Shown: piece after piece, positions 1 through 11,135 of the stretch
How the letters are laid out: the number at the start of each line of letters is the position of its first letter
How positions within the stretch are numbered: the stretch's first letter is position 1
Translations under genes and position numbers: made by a program
From: Phaeoceros laevis
Taxonomy: Eukaryota; Anthocerotophyta; Anthocerotopsida; Notothyladales
NCBI GenBank assembly: GCA_049999765.1
Contig: JBNGIQ010000863.1
Span: forward strand, 1-25,003
Reading direction: 5' to 3'
Length of the DNA stretch: 25,003 nucleotides
Notes under the pieces: generated by a model
What the model was told of the DNA's origin: nothing
What the model saw: only the letters and a program-made list of their open reading frames with translations
The model's database searches: none

Positions 1-3000
1 TACTCCCCTCTTTTTCCTGACCCCCTCATCCGTATCACCCGCCACATTACTGGGAACGAATGATACCTCACGACTTCCTCCATGTCGACCGGTACTGGAA
101 GGTGCTCTAGGACCACTACTTGTTTCGCCTGAGGCAAGTCGCTCAGCGAAAGGCACATTCTGAACCCGTGCAAGCGACTGTCTGCTTCTAAAAGCCTGTG
201 CATGGACATCATCCTTCGCTTCGTAGAATCTGTCACGAGCATTGGCAAGTCAAAACTCTCGACCCTTGTACTTCATAAACTAGTAAGACAGCCGAGAGCA
301 GGCAGCCCTTACCTCGGTTGTGCCCGTCGATCCGGATTTGGTTTCTCTTGTTGTGTCAACCTGTCATCTTCATCCTCAGAACTGGCTGCATCTGTGACTT
401 GATCCTCGTCACTCTCATCAACAAGCTTGAGATGCTCGTTTTCCAGAGACACTTTGCTTTTCGAGGCATTTGGATGCAACATCTTGTAATCTGGAGCGTT
501 AACATCCACCTCAAAGTCCTAATGATAGAATAAAGTCAAGTAACACCCACAGAGTACGCTGGTTAGAAACTGGCAACAAGTATTCAATCTTTGAATACAA
601 CCAGGATTACTGAATCAATACACCTCAAACTGCAAACGTGTAGGCTCTCCGAATCCAATAGAAAGCCAGCCAGCTCTGAGAAGCAAGCACACCTTATCTT
701 TAAACATGGTGGCGAAACGCTCATCCTCTAGCAGACTGGGCATGTTCTTTTTCCCCTGTTTCTCCTCCTCATCTAGAGCATCTCCCCACTCTGCAGAGAT
801 CATCCGTGAAGCTAATGCTCTGTTGACCTTCGGCAACTTTTTCTTCACCTGAGAAAGGAGAAGGGTTACAACTAAATCAGCACAGCCGAAGCGCCTACCC
901 TCATACAAGAGTGCGTGAAGTGTAAAAGAGCGCCGAGAGCTAACCAACGTATGCAAAAAAGACTCACAGTAATTCGAGCTGAACGTTCAGCATCCAGTTT
1001 CTCTTGAATACGCTGTTGTCTGTATGCGTCATATGCAAAAGGGTCTGCCGCAGCTTTAGCCTGTGCAAGCAAGATAAACCCCAAAGACAAAACTGAGTAA
1101 GTACGAAAGAGAGAAATAAGTACAAAAGCCCATAAAAAAAAACTTGGGAGCTCCAAAAGCTCGAGAGTGCAGAAGAGATTTATGCTTACAGAAGAATACC
1201 GACCTTTGCATACAACAGATGGTTGATAAAGTACCCATGCATGTACGCACGGAGTAGGTTTGTGCCAATCAAATTGGTCAAATTAAGGCGGTCTAAATCT
1301 TCTCTAGTCACAAACTTGAAGTCATCATAAATAGTCGTTTGTCCAGTCTCATCAAGCTCCTCCTGCCAACAAGACGTTGAGAGAGAAGACCACAATAAGA
1401 CAATCAGGCTACACGATAGTGCCCAGACTGCATCCATAAGTTATTTCTGAAGAGCAGCTGTCAAGCAATCTTTGTGCAGCCTCCTATACGGCAAGGTTCT
1501 TACTGTGAGATTCTCCAAGAATGAACACCAACTTGGAGCAGGCCCAAGGGCAGGAATGAAATATGTCGCTATTTGGGGTAAATCCAAAGCCATGAACAAA
1601 AGCCCACTATTTTTCAAAAAACACACATCATTGATATCCCCACTAGGTGCTTCGATATTGGTGATGCCAGTGCCCTGCAATGAAGAAGATATCAGATCTG
1701 CTACAGTCTGACATATTCTGCAGGCGAAAATGACAAAATCAAAGTACCTACAGTTACAGAGTCCCATATTCTGACAACCCTGCTGTCTGTGGTAACCAGG
1801 ACATGTGACGTTGTGTTCACACTCTCATGCCAGGTGATATCCGTGATAGGACTACCATACCTGTACATGAAACACCAGGAAGAACTTAGACAAAGGCTAA
1901 CAAATGGTGCACGAGAAAACCCTGTAGGAGCAGCATGCCAAGTAATTAAAGAATGCCAGGAGACTTCGGAAACTAGATTCTGAAAGGAAGGAAAAGACGG
2001 ACATGTGGTCTTTGACAAGAAGTGGCTTAGACGATCGCAGATCATACAGGAGCACCTACGCAGCAACGCACAACATCAGCTCAGTTCATTTTACCACCTC
2101 TGATGGGCTTGTGCTCCATCGCCCATTGCATCCCAACACATCCCAGGCATTTCAACAGTTGTACATTATCAAACATTGATACCTGGCCGTTACTTGTTCC
2201 AACAGCAGCAACCATTCCCTCAGACTCTTCAAAATTTATTGCAGTAATTTCCTGCAGGACCAGATAAGTAGCAATAGTCAATGATTATGCAAGCTGATCC
2301 ATCCTGTGATAGCAAAGCTTCAATCTGACCTACTCAGCATGAACATCTCAAGGAAATCCATCCTCCCGTGACCTGATCACCATTTCCCGTTGGCCCCACA
2401 GCATCAATACGTCCCACAGCGGCCTTTTGTCTCAGGTCGAAGCACTCCAATGCACCATCGTCTCCACCACAGGCAATGAGCCCGTGAACTGAACTGTCCA
2501 GTCAACAGAAGAACATCATTTCAGCTTTCAATAACTTCCACTACAACCCCTAGTTGTACACGAAGGTTTACCTGCGGCTGATTACATTTAGACCAGGAGA
2601 CCGAGTCATTAGGGGAGCCAAGAACCGACCCTGCTCACACACCCACTTGCGGTTAGACTTTCCAAGTGGCCATCAATCAGCTGTCTGAACCTTGCAGATC
2701 TGACTTTAATATAAATTGTACCTGCTCCAAGTTGAGACGGTAGACTTCAGGAGAAGAAGCAGCGACAAGAAGGTCACAAGACCACTGATCATAGACTAGG
2801 TCTCTTCCCATCCTGTAGAGGGGCATGTACAAAAAGCAATGTTTGGTCACAACCATCATCACCAAGATAACTACGGCAATGATAATCAAGAAATATCGTA
2901 CCTAGGTATCCGTGTGCTGAAGTAACTTCCAAATCGTGCATGCAGACACACTGACCGATCAGCACAAAGAAAGGCTAGTTTAGAATAATCCTCAGACAGT

Positions 3001-3596
3001 ACCTGCAACAGGCAGAGTGACAAGTCGATACCTTAAAATTGAAGGCAGTTACAAATCAGGTTGAATTGTTTAAGTTCTTTGCGCACACGTTCGGAACTAC
3101 CTGAAAATTGACTATCTCCGAAGTCAAGTGCCGCTCAAACTTGAGAGACAATTCGCTCAGCTCGTATACTTTCACTTGAGGAGGATAGATGCCTACATAT
3201 GCAGGCCATGTCAAAAACTGATCCGCAGCCGACATAAAACACTTCTAAGCACAATCCGTTGGTTTACCTGACGAGACCAGAAACTTGCCATCAGGAGTAG
3301 CCTTTATCCTGCTTGCTGCTGTATCAAAGTGCAAATCCTGAACGAGCTCCACCTTTTGGGTATTTTCTGGACAAAATAAACCCACCATCAACATGAAATT
3401 GGCAGCGCACTCAGAAGAACAGCAATCCGGACATAAAGAAACATGAATTTGGCTCACCACTAGTTTTCTTCCTGCTCGGGTTCAGGGACGGGAGAATTGA
3501 CTTTTGGCCCGAAACCGAGTACACCTTCACTCCGTTCACAGCTGTCATCTTCATGCCGGACGCAGACTCCATTGCGGCAGCCATAGCGGCGGACAC
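1..3596 (-). CDS. NOL10: Nucleolar protein 10 / Enp2 homologue (SSU processome WD-repeat protein), 3' end outside window
   Basis: The family is a nucleolar WD40 protein of the small-subunit processome, needed for 18S rRNA maturation. Sixteen exons were rebuilt, all phase-consistent: 3596-3458, 3366-3268, 3192-3101, 3002-2902, 2812-2722, 2630-2572, 2493-2373, 2251-2183, 2055-2003, 1860-1758, 1674-1504, 1362-1204, 1060-968, 848-693, 518-313 and 229-1 (continuing). Recognisable family blocks include MKMTAVNGVKVYS at the start, SSPEVYRLNLEQ, the tiny exon reading VLLYDLRSSKPLLVKDH, TDSRVVRIWDS, IPALGPAPSWCSFLENLT, YDDFKFVT and LRAYMHGYF. After the propeller come the Enp2 segments KKKLPKVNRALA and LLEDERFATMF, an acidic stretch (SSEDEDD), and FYEAKDDVHAQAF. 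The start may be 3596 or the in-frame ATG at 3554, which matches the family N-terminus better. About 633 residues from 3554 are visible. Exon 7 uses a weak donor (GTCACG). Confidence 0.95.
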
Positions 3597-3813
3597 CTGC
3601 GGCGCTTCTGAAGCTGCTAGCAGCCTGTGGTGACATCGGTGGAAATGGAGGAACCTGGGTTGGGTCTTAAACTAAACCACACTTGGTTTACTAACCGGAC
3701 TGAAACCTCAGCACTTCAAAGTCTCCCGCCACTGTCCATTTCAACGAAGAATTGTTCCTACATTCCTTCCACAGCCAGAGCTCGTTCCCGCAGTTTAGAC
3801 CTTGTCAGCTCAA
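3597..3813. promoter_or_regulatory. Shared 5' region between divergent NOL10 and TONSOKU
   Basis: Only 217 bp separate the two start codons, so both genes must be driven from this stretch or from sequence inside the neighbour. I see no clear TATA box. A TCTCCCGCC at 3722-3730 is one base away from the E2F-type consensus TTTSSCGC. That would suit an S-phase gene such as TONSOKU, but a single near-match is weak evidence. Confidence 0.45.
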
Positions 3814-6800
3814 ATGGCCAAGGGTAAGAGCCCCGCGCAGTCCCTGGAGGGTATGAAACACTCATGGAAAGAGGCCATGAAGGTTGGAGATCGATTGGAG
3901 GAAGCGCGCTGGGCTAACTCCATAGGGAATTTGTTGAAAGACCGAGGAGAGTACGTCGAAGCTCTAAAGTGGTACAGAAAGGACTACGAGATTTCCCTAC
4001 GCCTCGCAAAAGATGCCCAGTCTTATGTCAACCTTACGACCACATGTCAGTGCATGGGAGAGATGCTCCTTCGTTTGAAAGAGCACGAGGAAGCCCTCAA
4101 GTTCATGGTAGGCAGGCTGCTTTCTCTTCTATTCAAGCTGTGCTGTGCACCATGAGGTCGCTTTTGTGCTCATTTTCCTCCTGCCTAGCAGATGAAGCAT
4201 TATGATCTCGCAACAGAAGCTTCCGATCTAGTGGAGCAGCAACGTTCTTCTACACAACTGGGCAGGTTGTTCCTGGACCGCGCTAACTTGAACCAGGATG
4301 ACAATTTGGGCTTACCATTCAGCACCTGTGCCCTACCAATGGCCAAAGAACATCTTGAGAGGGCCCTGGAGATTGCTCAAACTTTGAAAGACAGTCCGCC
4401 AAAAATGCACTCTCGTTCTTTTGTTGTCGAGCTCGTTGACGCTCACAATAATGTAGGCCTGTTGAGAGAGGAAGAAGAGGATACCAATGGAGCCCTGCAG
4501 CATTTCCAGCGAGCATTAGAGATCTGTCTGCAGGAAGAGTTGTCAGACACAGCTGAGCTTTCTAGAGTCCATCACAACTTAGGTCGCATTTACATTGCGC
4601 ACAGGGACTGGGAAAGAGCTTTTCGTCACACGAAGAAGGACATCGAAATTTGCGGAAAGATTGGGCATAAACAGGGGGAGGCCAAGGGATATATGAATCT
4701 GGGCGAAATCAATACCAAGCAGCTTCAACTTGATGAATCCCTGAGGTGCTTCAGAAGGGCCCTCCAGCTTGCTACTGAGCTGGAGGATGAAGATGATTTA
4801 CGGAAAGACTTACAGGGCAACATCGATACTGTTGTGGAGTTGCAAAAGGTAAGATCAGATTTTGACAAAAAGAGGCAGGAACTAAAACGCTTGGAGCGAG
4901 GGGTTGCGGCTGCTGAAGATTCTGCCAGTAAAAGGGTGAGATTGAAGCAAGAGTTCTCCAAACTGAAGGAGCTTTTAGATCTCGCTGGAGCAACTCAGTT
5001 GAACGCATGGGACGAGGTGAGCCCAAGACCACTTTCTGGATGATGTTTCTGTTCGTGGCAGTGTTGCTGTTGCTGACCTATAGTCAACGACGTACAACTG
5101 TGTTCTTTCAGCATCTGAAGCTAGCGCTAAGATTAAAGGAGGTATGCGATCAGTTGGGAGATAAAGAGAAAGAAGGCGATGCTGCTGGAGAACTAGCGGA
5201 GTCGTACGAAAATCTGCGAGATTTCAAGAAAGCCAAGGAATGGTATGAGACTAGCTACAGAATATGTGAACGCCTTGGACACGTTGAGGTTAGTGTCCTG
5301 CATCCCTGCTGGTGTGACTTGGTGGTTGCGATGGACATGTCCTGCTCACAGCACATGCCGCCTTTGCTGGTACCTGTGATTCGGTTGTTAAGATCCAAAC
5401 TTTTTATACGCAGGGACAGGCAGTTGCAAAGCTGAATTGTGGAAATACGTTAGACAAGATGGGACTTTATGATCAAGCAGTAGAGGCGTATGAGACAGCG
5501 TACGAGTGAGTGACGGTTATCTAGTCCAGCTTTGTGAAGATTCTTCTGCACTGAGGTCCTCCTTGTTTCTTACTTGCAAGCTGTCGGCTATTTGACAGGA
5601 TAGCCAAGTCACAGGAGGGTCTTAAATATCTGACACTTCAGGAACAGGCTCTGAACAACCTGCACTCATCATTCCTTATACGCCTGAAACGTCAGGACAA
5701 AGCCAGGTCAATGTGTATCTAATCTGGATTGTGTTCAACTCGCAGTGTGCTGCTCAGTGAAATGTGTTTTGAGTGACCTGTTGGACAAGTTCCTGCTTTT
5801 CTTTACAGCTACCACGTTTTGAGTCACAGATCCCTATCTAAGTTTTTGCCTGAGTTGCAAGGTCCAATGTTCCTATGTGCTCTGAATTTTGCAGGGAGGT
5901 GGAATCTAGAATCCAACAGCTGAAACTTTGCCAGGATTCTCAGCTGAACAAGGATTCTGAAGAGTGGCCTGTGATGTATCCTCGTAGTCGATCAAGGCGA
6001 AAACTTTCCAGACAAGCAAGCTTTTTGGAGAATCCCACTGAACAGCAACATGGATTGCATGATGTCCCTGATAGTGAGAGTGATGAATCTGATGCAGAGC
6101 TGAGCCTCAATATGAACAGATTGGGGCATGATGAATCTCTTACCAGGAGACAACTGGCGCCTGAACCCCACCAACCCCCTACAGTGCATAACGAAACCCC
6201 TGAGGCGGGTACTCGAACTCGTCCAACACGGAGGCTGTCGAGGCGATCCGATGACTTGGGGAAAACGGCATGTTTACAGGAATCAGAAGAGCAACAATGT
6301 ATGCCTGGTGTAGCTGATAGTGAATACTACCTATTTGAAGCAGAGTCTGCACAAAAATTGGGCCCCAAGAGAAGCAGAGCAGGAATTGATGAGGATCAAG
6401 CAGTGTGTATGCATCAGTCCTCCGTACTGAATGAGAATCTGTTTCAGTCAGATATTCAGAGTCGCAAACGACGAAGACTTTGCAGGCAGACAAATGCTTT
6501 AGTGCAGCCTACTGGACAGGTGGAACAGCAGTGCGATGTAGCTGATAGTGAGAGTGACCATTCTGATGCAGATGTCACGAGGAATATGACTGGAGTAAAA
6601 AGATGTCAACTAGAACATGACAAAACTACATTCAGAGGACATGTAGAAACACAATGCGATGAACCTAGGCTGTCTACACATTTGGAAGATTGTCCTGGAA
6701 CGCATACTCCTGGGCGTTCAAATCGAAGGTTTCATGGTCCATCTAGTTGTTTGGTGAAACCATGTGGACAGGAAATAGAGGAGCGGCAATCGCTGCATGA

Positions 6801-9800
6801 AGTGGATCTCAGGGAGAGTGGGCAATCTGCTGCACAGGTTGTCCATGCTACGTCTTTGAAGAAAAGTAGCCCAGGGGTTTCTAAACTTGTGAACATGGAA
6901 CGAGTAGAGCCTCAGGAGAGAAGCTTACATATGGGTATATCCACTTCGGTGACAATCTTTGACAAATATGCCGCCCAATGCCGCGAGATGTGCTGTACTC
7001 TAAATCCATCTGTCGTTGACAAGCTAGCCAGTCCAGCGGTAATTTTATGTACCCACCCACATGTCGATCTTCATCTGACAATTTAGAAACTGGAGAGTGC
7101 CTGGGCTTGTTGGTTTGCCTAAGTTCCTCAACTTGTGCAGGGATCATATGATGAGCTCAACGTGTCCGGTCTCAACCTTGACGATGCTGATGCACGCCCA
7201 CTCCTTGCAGCCCTAGAAGCACATGAGCCTCTATGTGCTCTTGACATGTCACATAATAGACTAGGTCTGCTGTTCTTTGTGAAGTGTAGGAGTTACAGCT
7301 TCTTTTGGATTTTAGCATTTCTGTTTGCATGTCACCAAACTGAGCATCTGTCTAATTAGGAAACGACACCATGCACAATATCCAGAAGCTGATCTCAAAG
7401 TCAAGTGACAGAGATCCTGGCCTAACCCTTGACTTACATAGCAATCGCCTTGGAGCTGGATGTCTGACACAGGTGAGTAATGTTAGAACATGGCCTTTTA
7501 CAAGTTTCAAGCATGCGTGTCAAGGTCTCTGTACAACATTGCACTCTAGGCTTTTTTGCATGTCTAGCTAACCTGGCTGCCATTGATGTTACCTGCAGAT
7601 GTGTCAGTGTGTGGTGACCCTTGCACGTTTGGAAGTGCTGGATCTATCTGGCAACAGATTAACCGATGCAGTTGGCAGACAATTGGGCTCCCTGCTTGAA
7701 CAGTGCTCAGGTATGTGTTATAAGATAATGGGTGGTGTGAACATAATGGGTGGTATTACCAATTATTACCGAGTGTGGATCTCACCCGAGAACTGTAACT
7801 GAATCCGTTATGTGCCCTTATTGCCTTGGCAGCTCTGGCAACCTTGCAGCTTAGGGCGTGTGGATTGACCACTAGAACAATTCAAAGGATCACTGCAGCA
7901 TTGAAGCCCACGTGCTCGCTGTCAAAACTCTCAATCGGTACTACTTGGACCTTCTTTGCAAATCAGAAAGGCTTAGCATATAACTTTCATCAGTAGTCTT
8001 GCTTTTTACTGAGAATGAGCATCTTTCCTCGAATGAGTAGTCTCAAATTGAGAACCAGTCCTAATATTCCTAATTGTTTTCAGGAGGAAATAATCCCATC
8101 GCAGGTTTTGCCATAGCCGAGTTACTCCAGAAACTTGCAACACTTAACAGGTACAAGCTGAATAGTATATCCGTTACGCTGAGCTGACTGTTTCGAGTAG
8201 CTACAGTAATCTGCATCTTATCTCGCTTAGCTCAGCAAGCTGTGGCTAGCAGCTGAAGGTGTGGAAGCTCTTACTGTGTGTCTTACCAGTTTCTCTGAGC
8301 TGGATTTGGGACAAGTGGACCTTGACGAAATAGGGGTACAGGGCATCACATCATTCCTCAGTTCGTCAAAGAGTATTTCAATACTGCTACTGCAAGAAAC
8401 TGGCATTCAAAATGCACGTACCTCAGCTAACTGGTTATGACTTCAGTTGTCTTTGTGTTTTTGTGTTGCTTGTGCTAGCCCCCTCACTGGCTTGGCCATC
8501 TCTTGTAACATTTCAGGACGGCGCTCCTCTGATCACCAGCTTTTTGAAGCAAAACCCCTGCTCTCTTATGAAACTGGATTTATCTTGTTGCCGAATTTAT
8601 GGCATGCCTGCAACCTCTCTTTGTGAGCAGATCATTAACATACAAGGCCTTTCATGGTTGGACCTCAGTAGCAACCACCTGAACTCACTGGTGTGTTCAC
8701 CTGACACTGCAGTCGATGAAGATGAATCTGTTGACCCTGGCATCTGGTGTTACAATTGGTTTTGTATCCCTCTTGTGCAGGCTGCAGAGGTAATTGGAAG
8801 GGGGCTTGAGAGAGCAGGATGCCGTTTGAAGCGATTGAATTTACGAAACTGCAGGTTTGGGATGCAAGGTGTTCTTCAAGTCATCCGTTCAGTGAAAGGT
8901 TATTCACCTCCCTGCTGCTCACCTCCGGCTTTGAAGTCTAGGACCCTCAGTCTATTCACCCTCTGACCGGTCGCATTTTTGAATAATCAGGGAATCTGAC
9001 GCTTCACGATTTGGATTTAGCTGGCAATGCTGAAAATGTGTTATCCTCAAGATCATCCACTTCTAGCGACAGTAATATTAGGGTAGCTAAGAAAGGCAAT
9101 CATGATGAGCCAGTGCCAGCAGCAGGGTCATTCAAGGAGCTACCCACTCTCCAGAGCCGTGGATACCAAGTGGAAATTGGAGATGGACTTGCAAAACACA
9201 CATCAGTTCTATCCTCTGCAGGTGAACAAGCCCCAGATCCAAGTGATGGAGACAAGGTCGCGGCTCCACCTGTCAGAACTGGGGAGGAATTTGTTGGGGG
9301 CAAGGAACCTCGTATTCCAGATATGCCAGAAAGTCCCCAGCATCGTGTCCCTTCTATCATACTTCAGAGCACAACGGCTGCCGGGAGTTCTGAAAAAATG
9401 TATGGAAAAGTTGAACCTGGGCCATGTGACATCGCAGACAGCGAGGAGGATGAAAAGTCTGAAGTTGAAACACCACTTCTTGGCTCTCAGAAAAGGAGGT
9501 TGGCTCTTCGAGTTCGTCGAAGAAAATCAAAAGAATCGCTATTGTCTGGTTATTGTGGTTCATCCTCTCCATTGGACCTGCAGCTAGTGGAAGCAGTACG
9601 TGAAGCTCGGGTACTGGAGGTGTTGGATCTAAGCACAAACGGATTGTGCCAGGCTGCGGTTGATGGTTTATATGAGGCTTGGTCTTACTCAAGGCAGGCA
9701 AGGCTGCCCAAGAAAGGTGCTGACCAGGTCTCCGGACTAGTTGTATTTTCGGTTCAGGGTAGGCTCTACCCTGAGCCAACATGTTGTGGGAGACATCTCG

Positions 9801-9811
9801 GCAGTGCATGA
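3814..9811 (+). CDS. TSK: TONSOKU (BRUSHY1/MGOUN3), replication-coupled DNA repair factor with TPR and LRR domains
   Basis: Plant TONSOKU, the counterpart of animal TONSL, binds newly deposited histone H3.1 through its TPR domain and promotes repair of broken forks. Exons: 3814-4107, 4192-5016, 5112-5288, 5414-5505, 5581-5706, 5895-7038, 7141-7264, 7360-7472, 7599-7710, 7833-7937, 8084-8150, 8236-8413, 8517-8690, 8781-8898 and 8991-9811. This gives about 1489 residues; the Arabidopsis protein is about 1310. Residues 1-504 are TPR/LGN repeats (KWYRKDYEISLRLAKD, HHNLGRIYIAHRDWERAF, EAKGYMNLGEI). Residues 505-886, a single long exon, are polar and repetitive. From about 887 come leucine-rich repeats (LEVLDLSGNRL, LMKLDLSCC, LSWLDLSSNHL, LEVLDLSTNGL). 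The C-terminus, with an FSVQG and a CC pair, resembles the plant TSK end. The ATG at 3814 opens the TPR frame directly. One intron (8414-8516) only fits as GC-AG. Confidence 0.93.
5980..6860 (+). repeat. In-frame ~80-residue tandem repeat inside TONSOKU exon 6
   Basis: Four degenerate units follow each other. Each starts with a basic patch (SRSRRKLSRQ, RPTRRLSRR, RKRRRLCRQ, GRSNRRFHG, near 5980, 6214, 6460 and 6712). A Q-rich linker follows, then an acidic Ser motif: DVPDSESDESDAE at 6061, GVADSEYY at 6304, DVADSESDHSDAD at 6535, and a decayed EVDLRESG near 6801. Spacing between acidic motifs is about 230-265 nt. A further isolated DIADSEEDEKSEVE lies at 9427, with a basic patch (RRLALRVRRRKSK) just after it rather than before. 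The region is probably intrinsically disordered. Confidence 0.7.
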
Positions 9812-10159
9812 ACAAGTCGTGCAAGATTTAGATTTTCAGTCTTGTTTCAATTGGGGAGCTGTGAATCCATTCTGTAATACTCGAACCTTGATTGCACATT
9901 TCTTATCATGTTGAAGAGCAATGCAGACAGGGCTTATGAGTAGCGACACCAAGGTATGAAGTGAGTGACTTTTGAATTCTGGTAAGCGAACATCTTGGTA
10001 GGCAACACTGACTCAACGGGGCTATCGATAAATACCGAGTCTGGTCGGCAGAATAAAAAAATTCAAACTTGGTTCGGTCCAGGGTAATAGGCACGCTGTC
10101 ACTGATATAATGTACAGGGAGCGTAGCAGGAAGCACGCCACGACGCAGTTTAAAGAACT
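9812..10159. other. Convergent 3' region between TONSOKU and the coiled-coil gene
   Basis: This is 348 bp between two facing stop codons. It should carry both 3' untranslated regions and polyadenylation signals. No gene, long repeat or clear RNA was seen in it. Confidence 0.5.
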
Positions 10160-10948
10160 TCAACTTTCACCCCTGGATAACTCCGGCAGCATTCTGTGAA
10201 GCTTCCGAGCGCTAACCACAGGAGTAGTCAACTGAAGAAACTCTGAATTCAAGCTCTTGTAAGCATGGGCTTTAATCTGAGCTTCAAGTCTGAGAATCAG
10301 GTTGTTCCCATTTTGAACGCATTCTTCAAGTGCTTCCACCTTGAGAAAGACAGTGAGGCAGTCAGCCACCAGCTCCTCAAAAGACAAGGTACAGTTTCAA
10401 GGCACAAACTCTTGCTGAACAACAAACCACCTCACTCAAGAGCTGCTCGTGAAAGTCAGAGAAGAATTCCGACTTCGTTCTTGAAGTTTGGGGGCGACAC
10501 CCCACCGATTCTGGAACCGAAGGAAAGTCCTCACCCGCGAGCCTCAGCAGCTCCTTCCACTGCTCAATTTCTGCAGCATACCTCGACTTCTTAAGGAGTA
10601 GAGTTTTTCTCTTTCTCCGCAATGCAGATTTGGCGGCTAAAGTCAGCATTTCCGGAGGGATGAAGAGCTCCTCTTCTCCTAACTGTGCAGCCCCAGCAGA
10701 ATCGGCAGCAATGTCGCTCTTAAGCCGCCAGAAACGAAATCCATCATCATCAACAAGGTGCCAGTCTGCAGCAGCACAGTCATAACAAGATCATTCCTGC
10801 AACCTCTTGAACCTTCAAGGCCGAAAGGAATAATAGCCACCAATCTAAGCAAACAATTGCTGACCTTCCGGCAACCACTCCATGGTCCGAGCACAGGGCT
10901 CACACTCCAGTCGTAAGTCGTAGTTGACAGCAGTTTCGGCAATTTCAT
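10160..10948 (-). CDS. Small coiled-coil protein of unknown function
   Basis: Two exons are well supported: 10765-10431, and 10375-10160 ending at a stop, joined by a 55-nt intron (GTGGTT...TTTTGAG) in phase 0. The first exon probably begins at ATG 10948 and may end at 10906 (A|GTGTGAG), which is the only donor I found that keeps frame; this junction is uncertain. The product would be about 197 residues. It has a DDDGFRFWRLK acidic-to-basic stretch, a GEEELFIPPEM segment, a basic RRKRK patch leading into a helix (YAAEIEQWKELLRLAG), and a second predicted coiled coil (VEALEECVQNGNNLILRLE). The layout resembles small uncharacterised plant nuclear coiled-coil proteins, but I cannot place it in a named family. 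Kinetochore or scaffold-like roles are possible and unproven. It is head-to-head with RPL4 (187 bp apart). Confidence 0.6.
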
Positions 10949-11135
10949 TCGCTCACTGGCGGGAAGTTCGCATTAACCCTAAGTTCTGAACCGAGGACTG
11001 TGGTTCCAACTGACCTAACCCAGAAGCCCTAACCTTGACCATTCATCCGCCAGGCTTACAGCCCGGCTGTGCGACAACCTTATTCCTTTTGCAGAGTGCT
11101 CTCAGCTGCGGCAGGAGCTCTCCGGAACCCTAGCG
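10949..11135. promoter_or_regulatory. Shared promoter region of RPL4 and the divergent coiled-coil gene
   Basis: AACCCTAA at 10975-10982 matches eight bases of the plant telo-box (AAACCCTAA), a common element of ribosomal-protein and cell-cycle promoters. AACCCTAG at 11126-11133, just before the RPL4 ATG, is a partial second copy, and GCCCTAAC near 11027 is a third, weaker one. A pyrimidine-rich run at about 11078-11091 (ACCTTATTCCTTTTGC) could be the transcription start context. Confidence 0.5.

Noticed and set aside
2081-2182. Extension of NOL10 exon 8 beyond GGCCAG
   Set aside because: The open frame continues, but the family sequence resumes in the 53-nt exon at 2055-2003, so the extension is intron.
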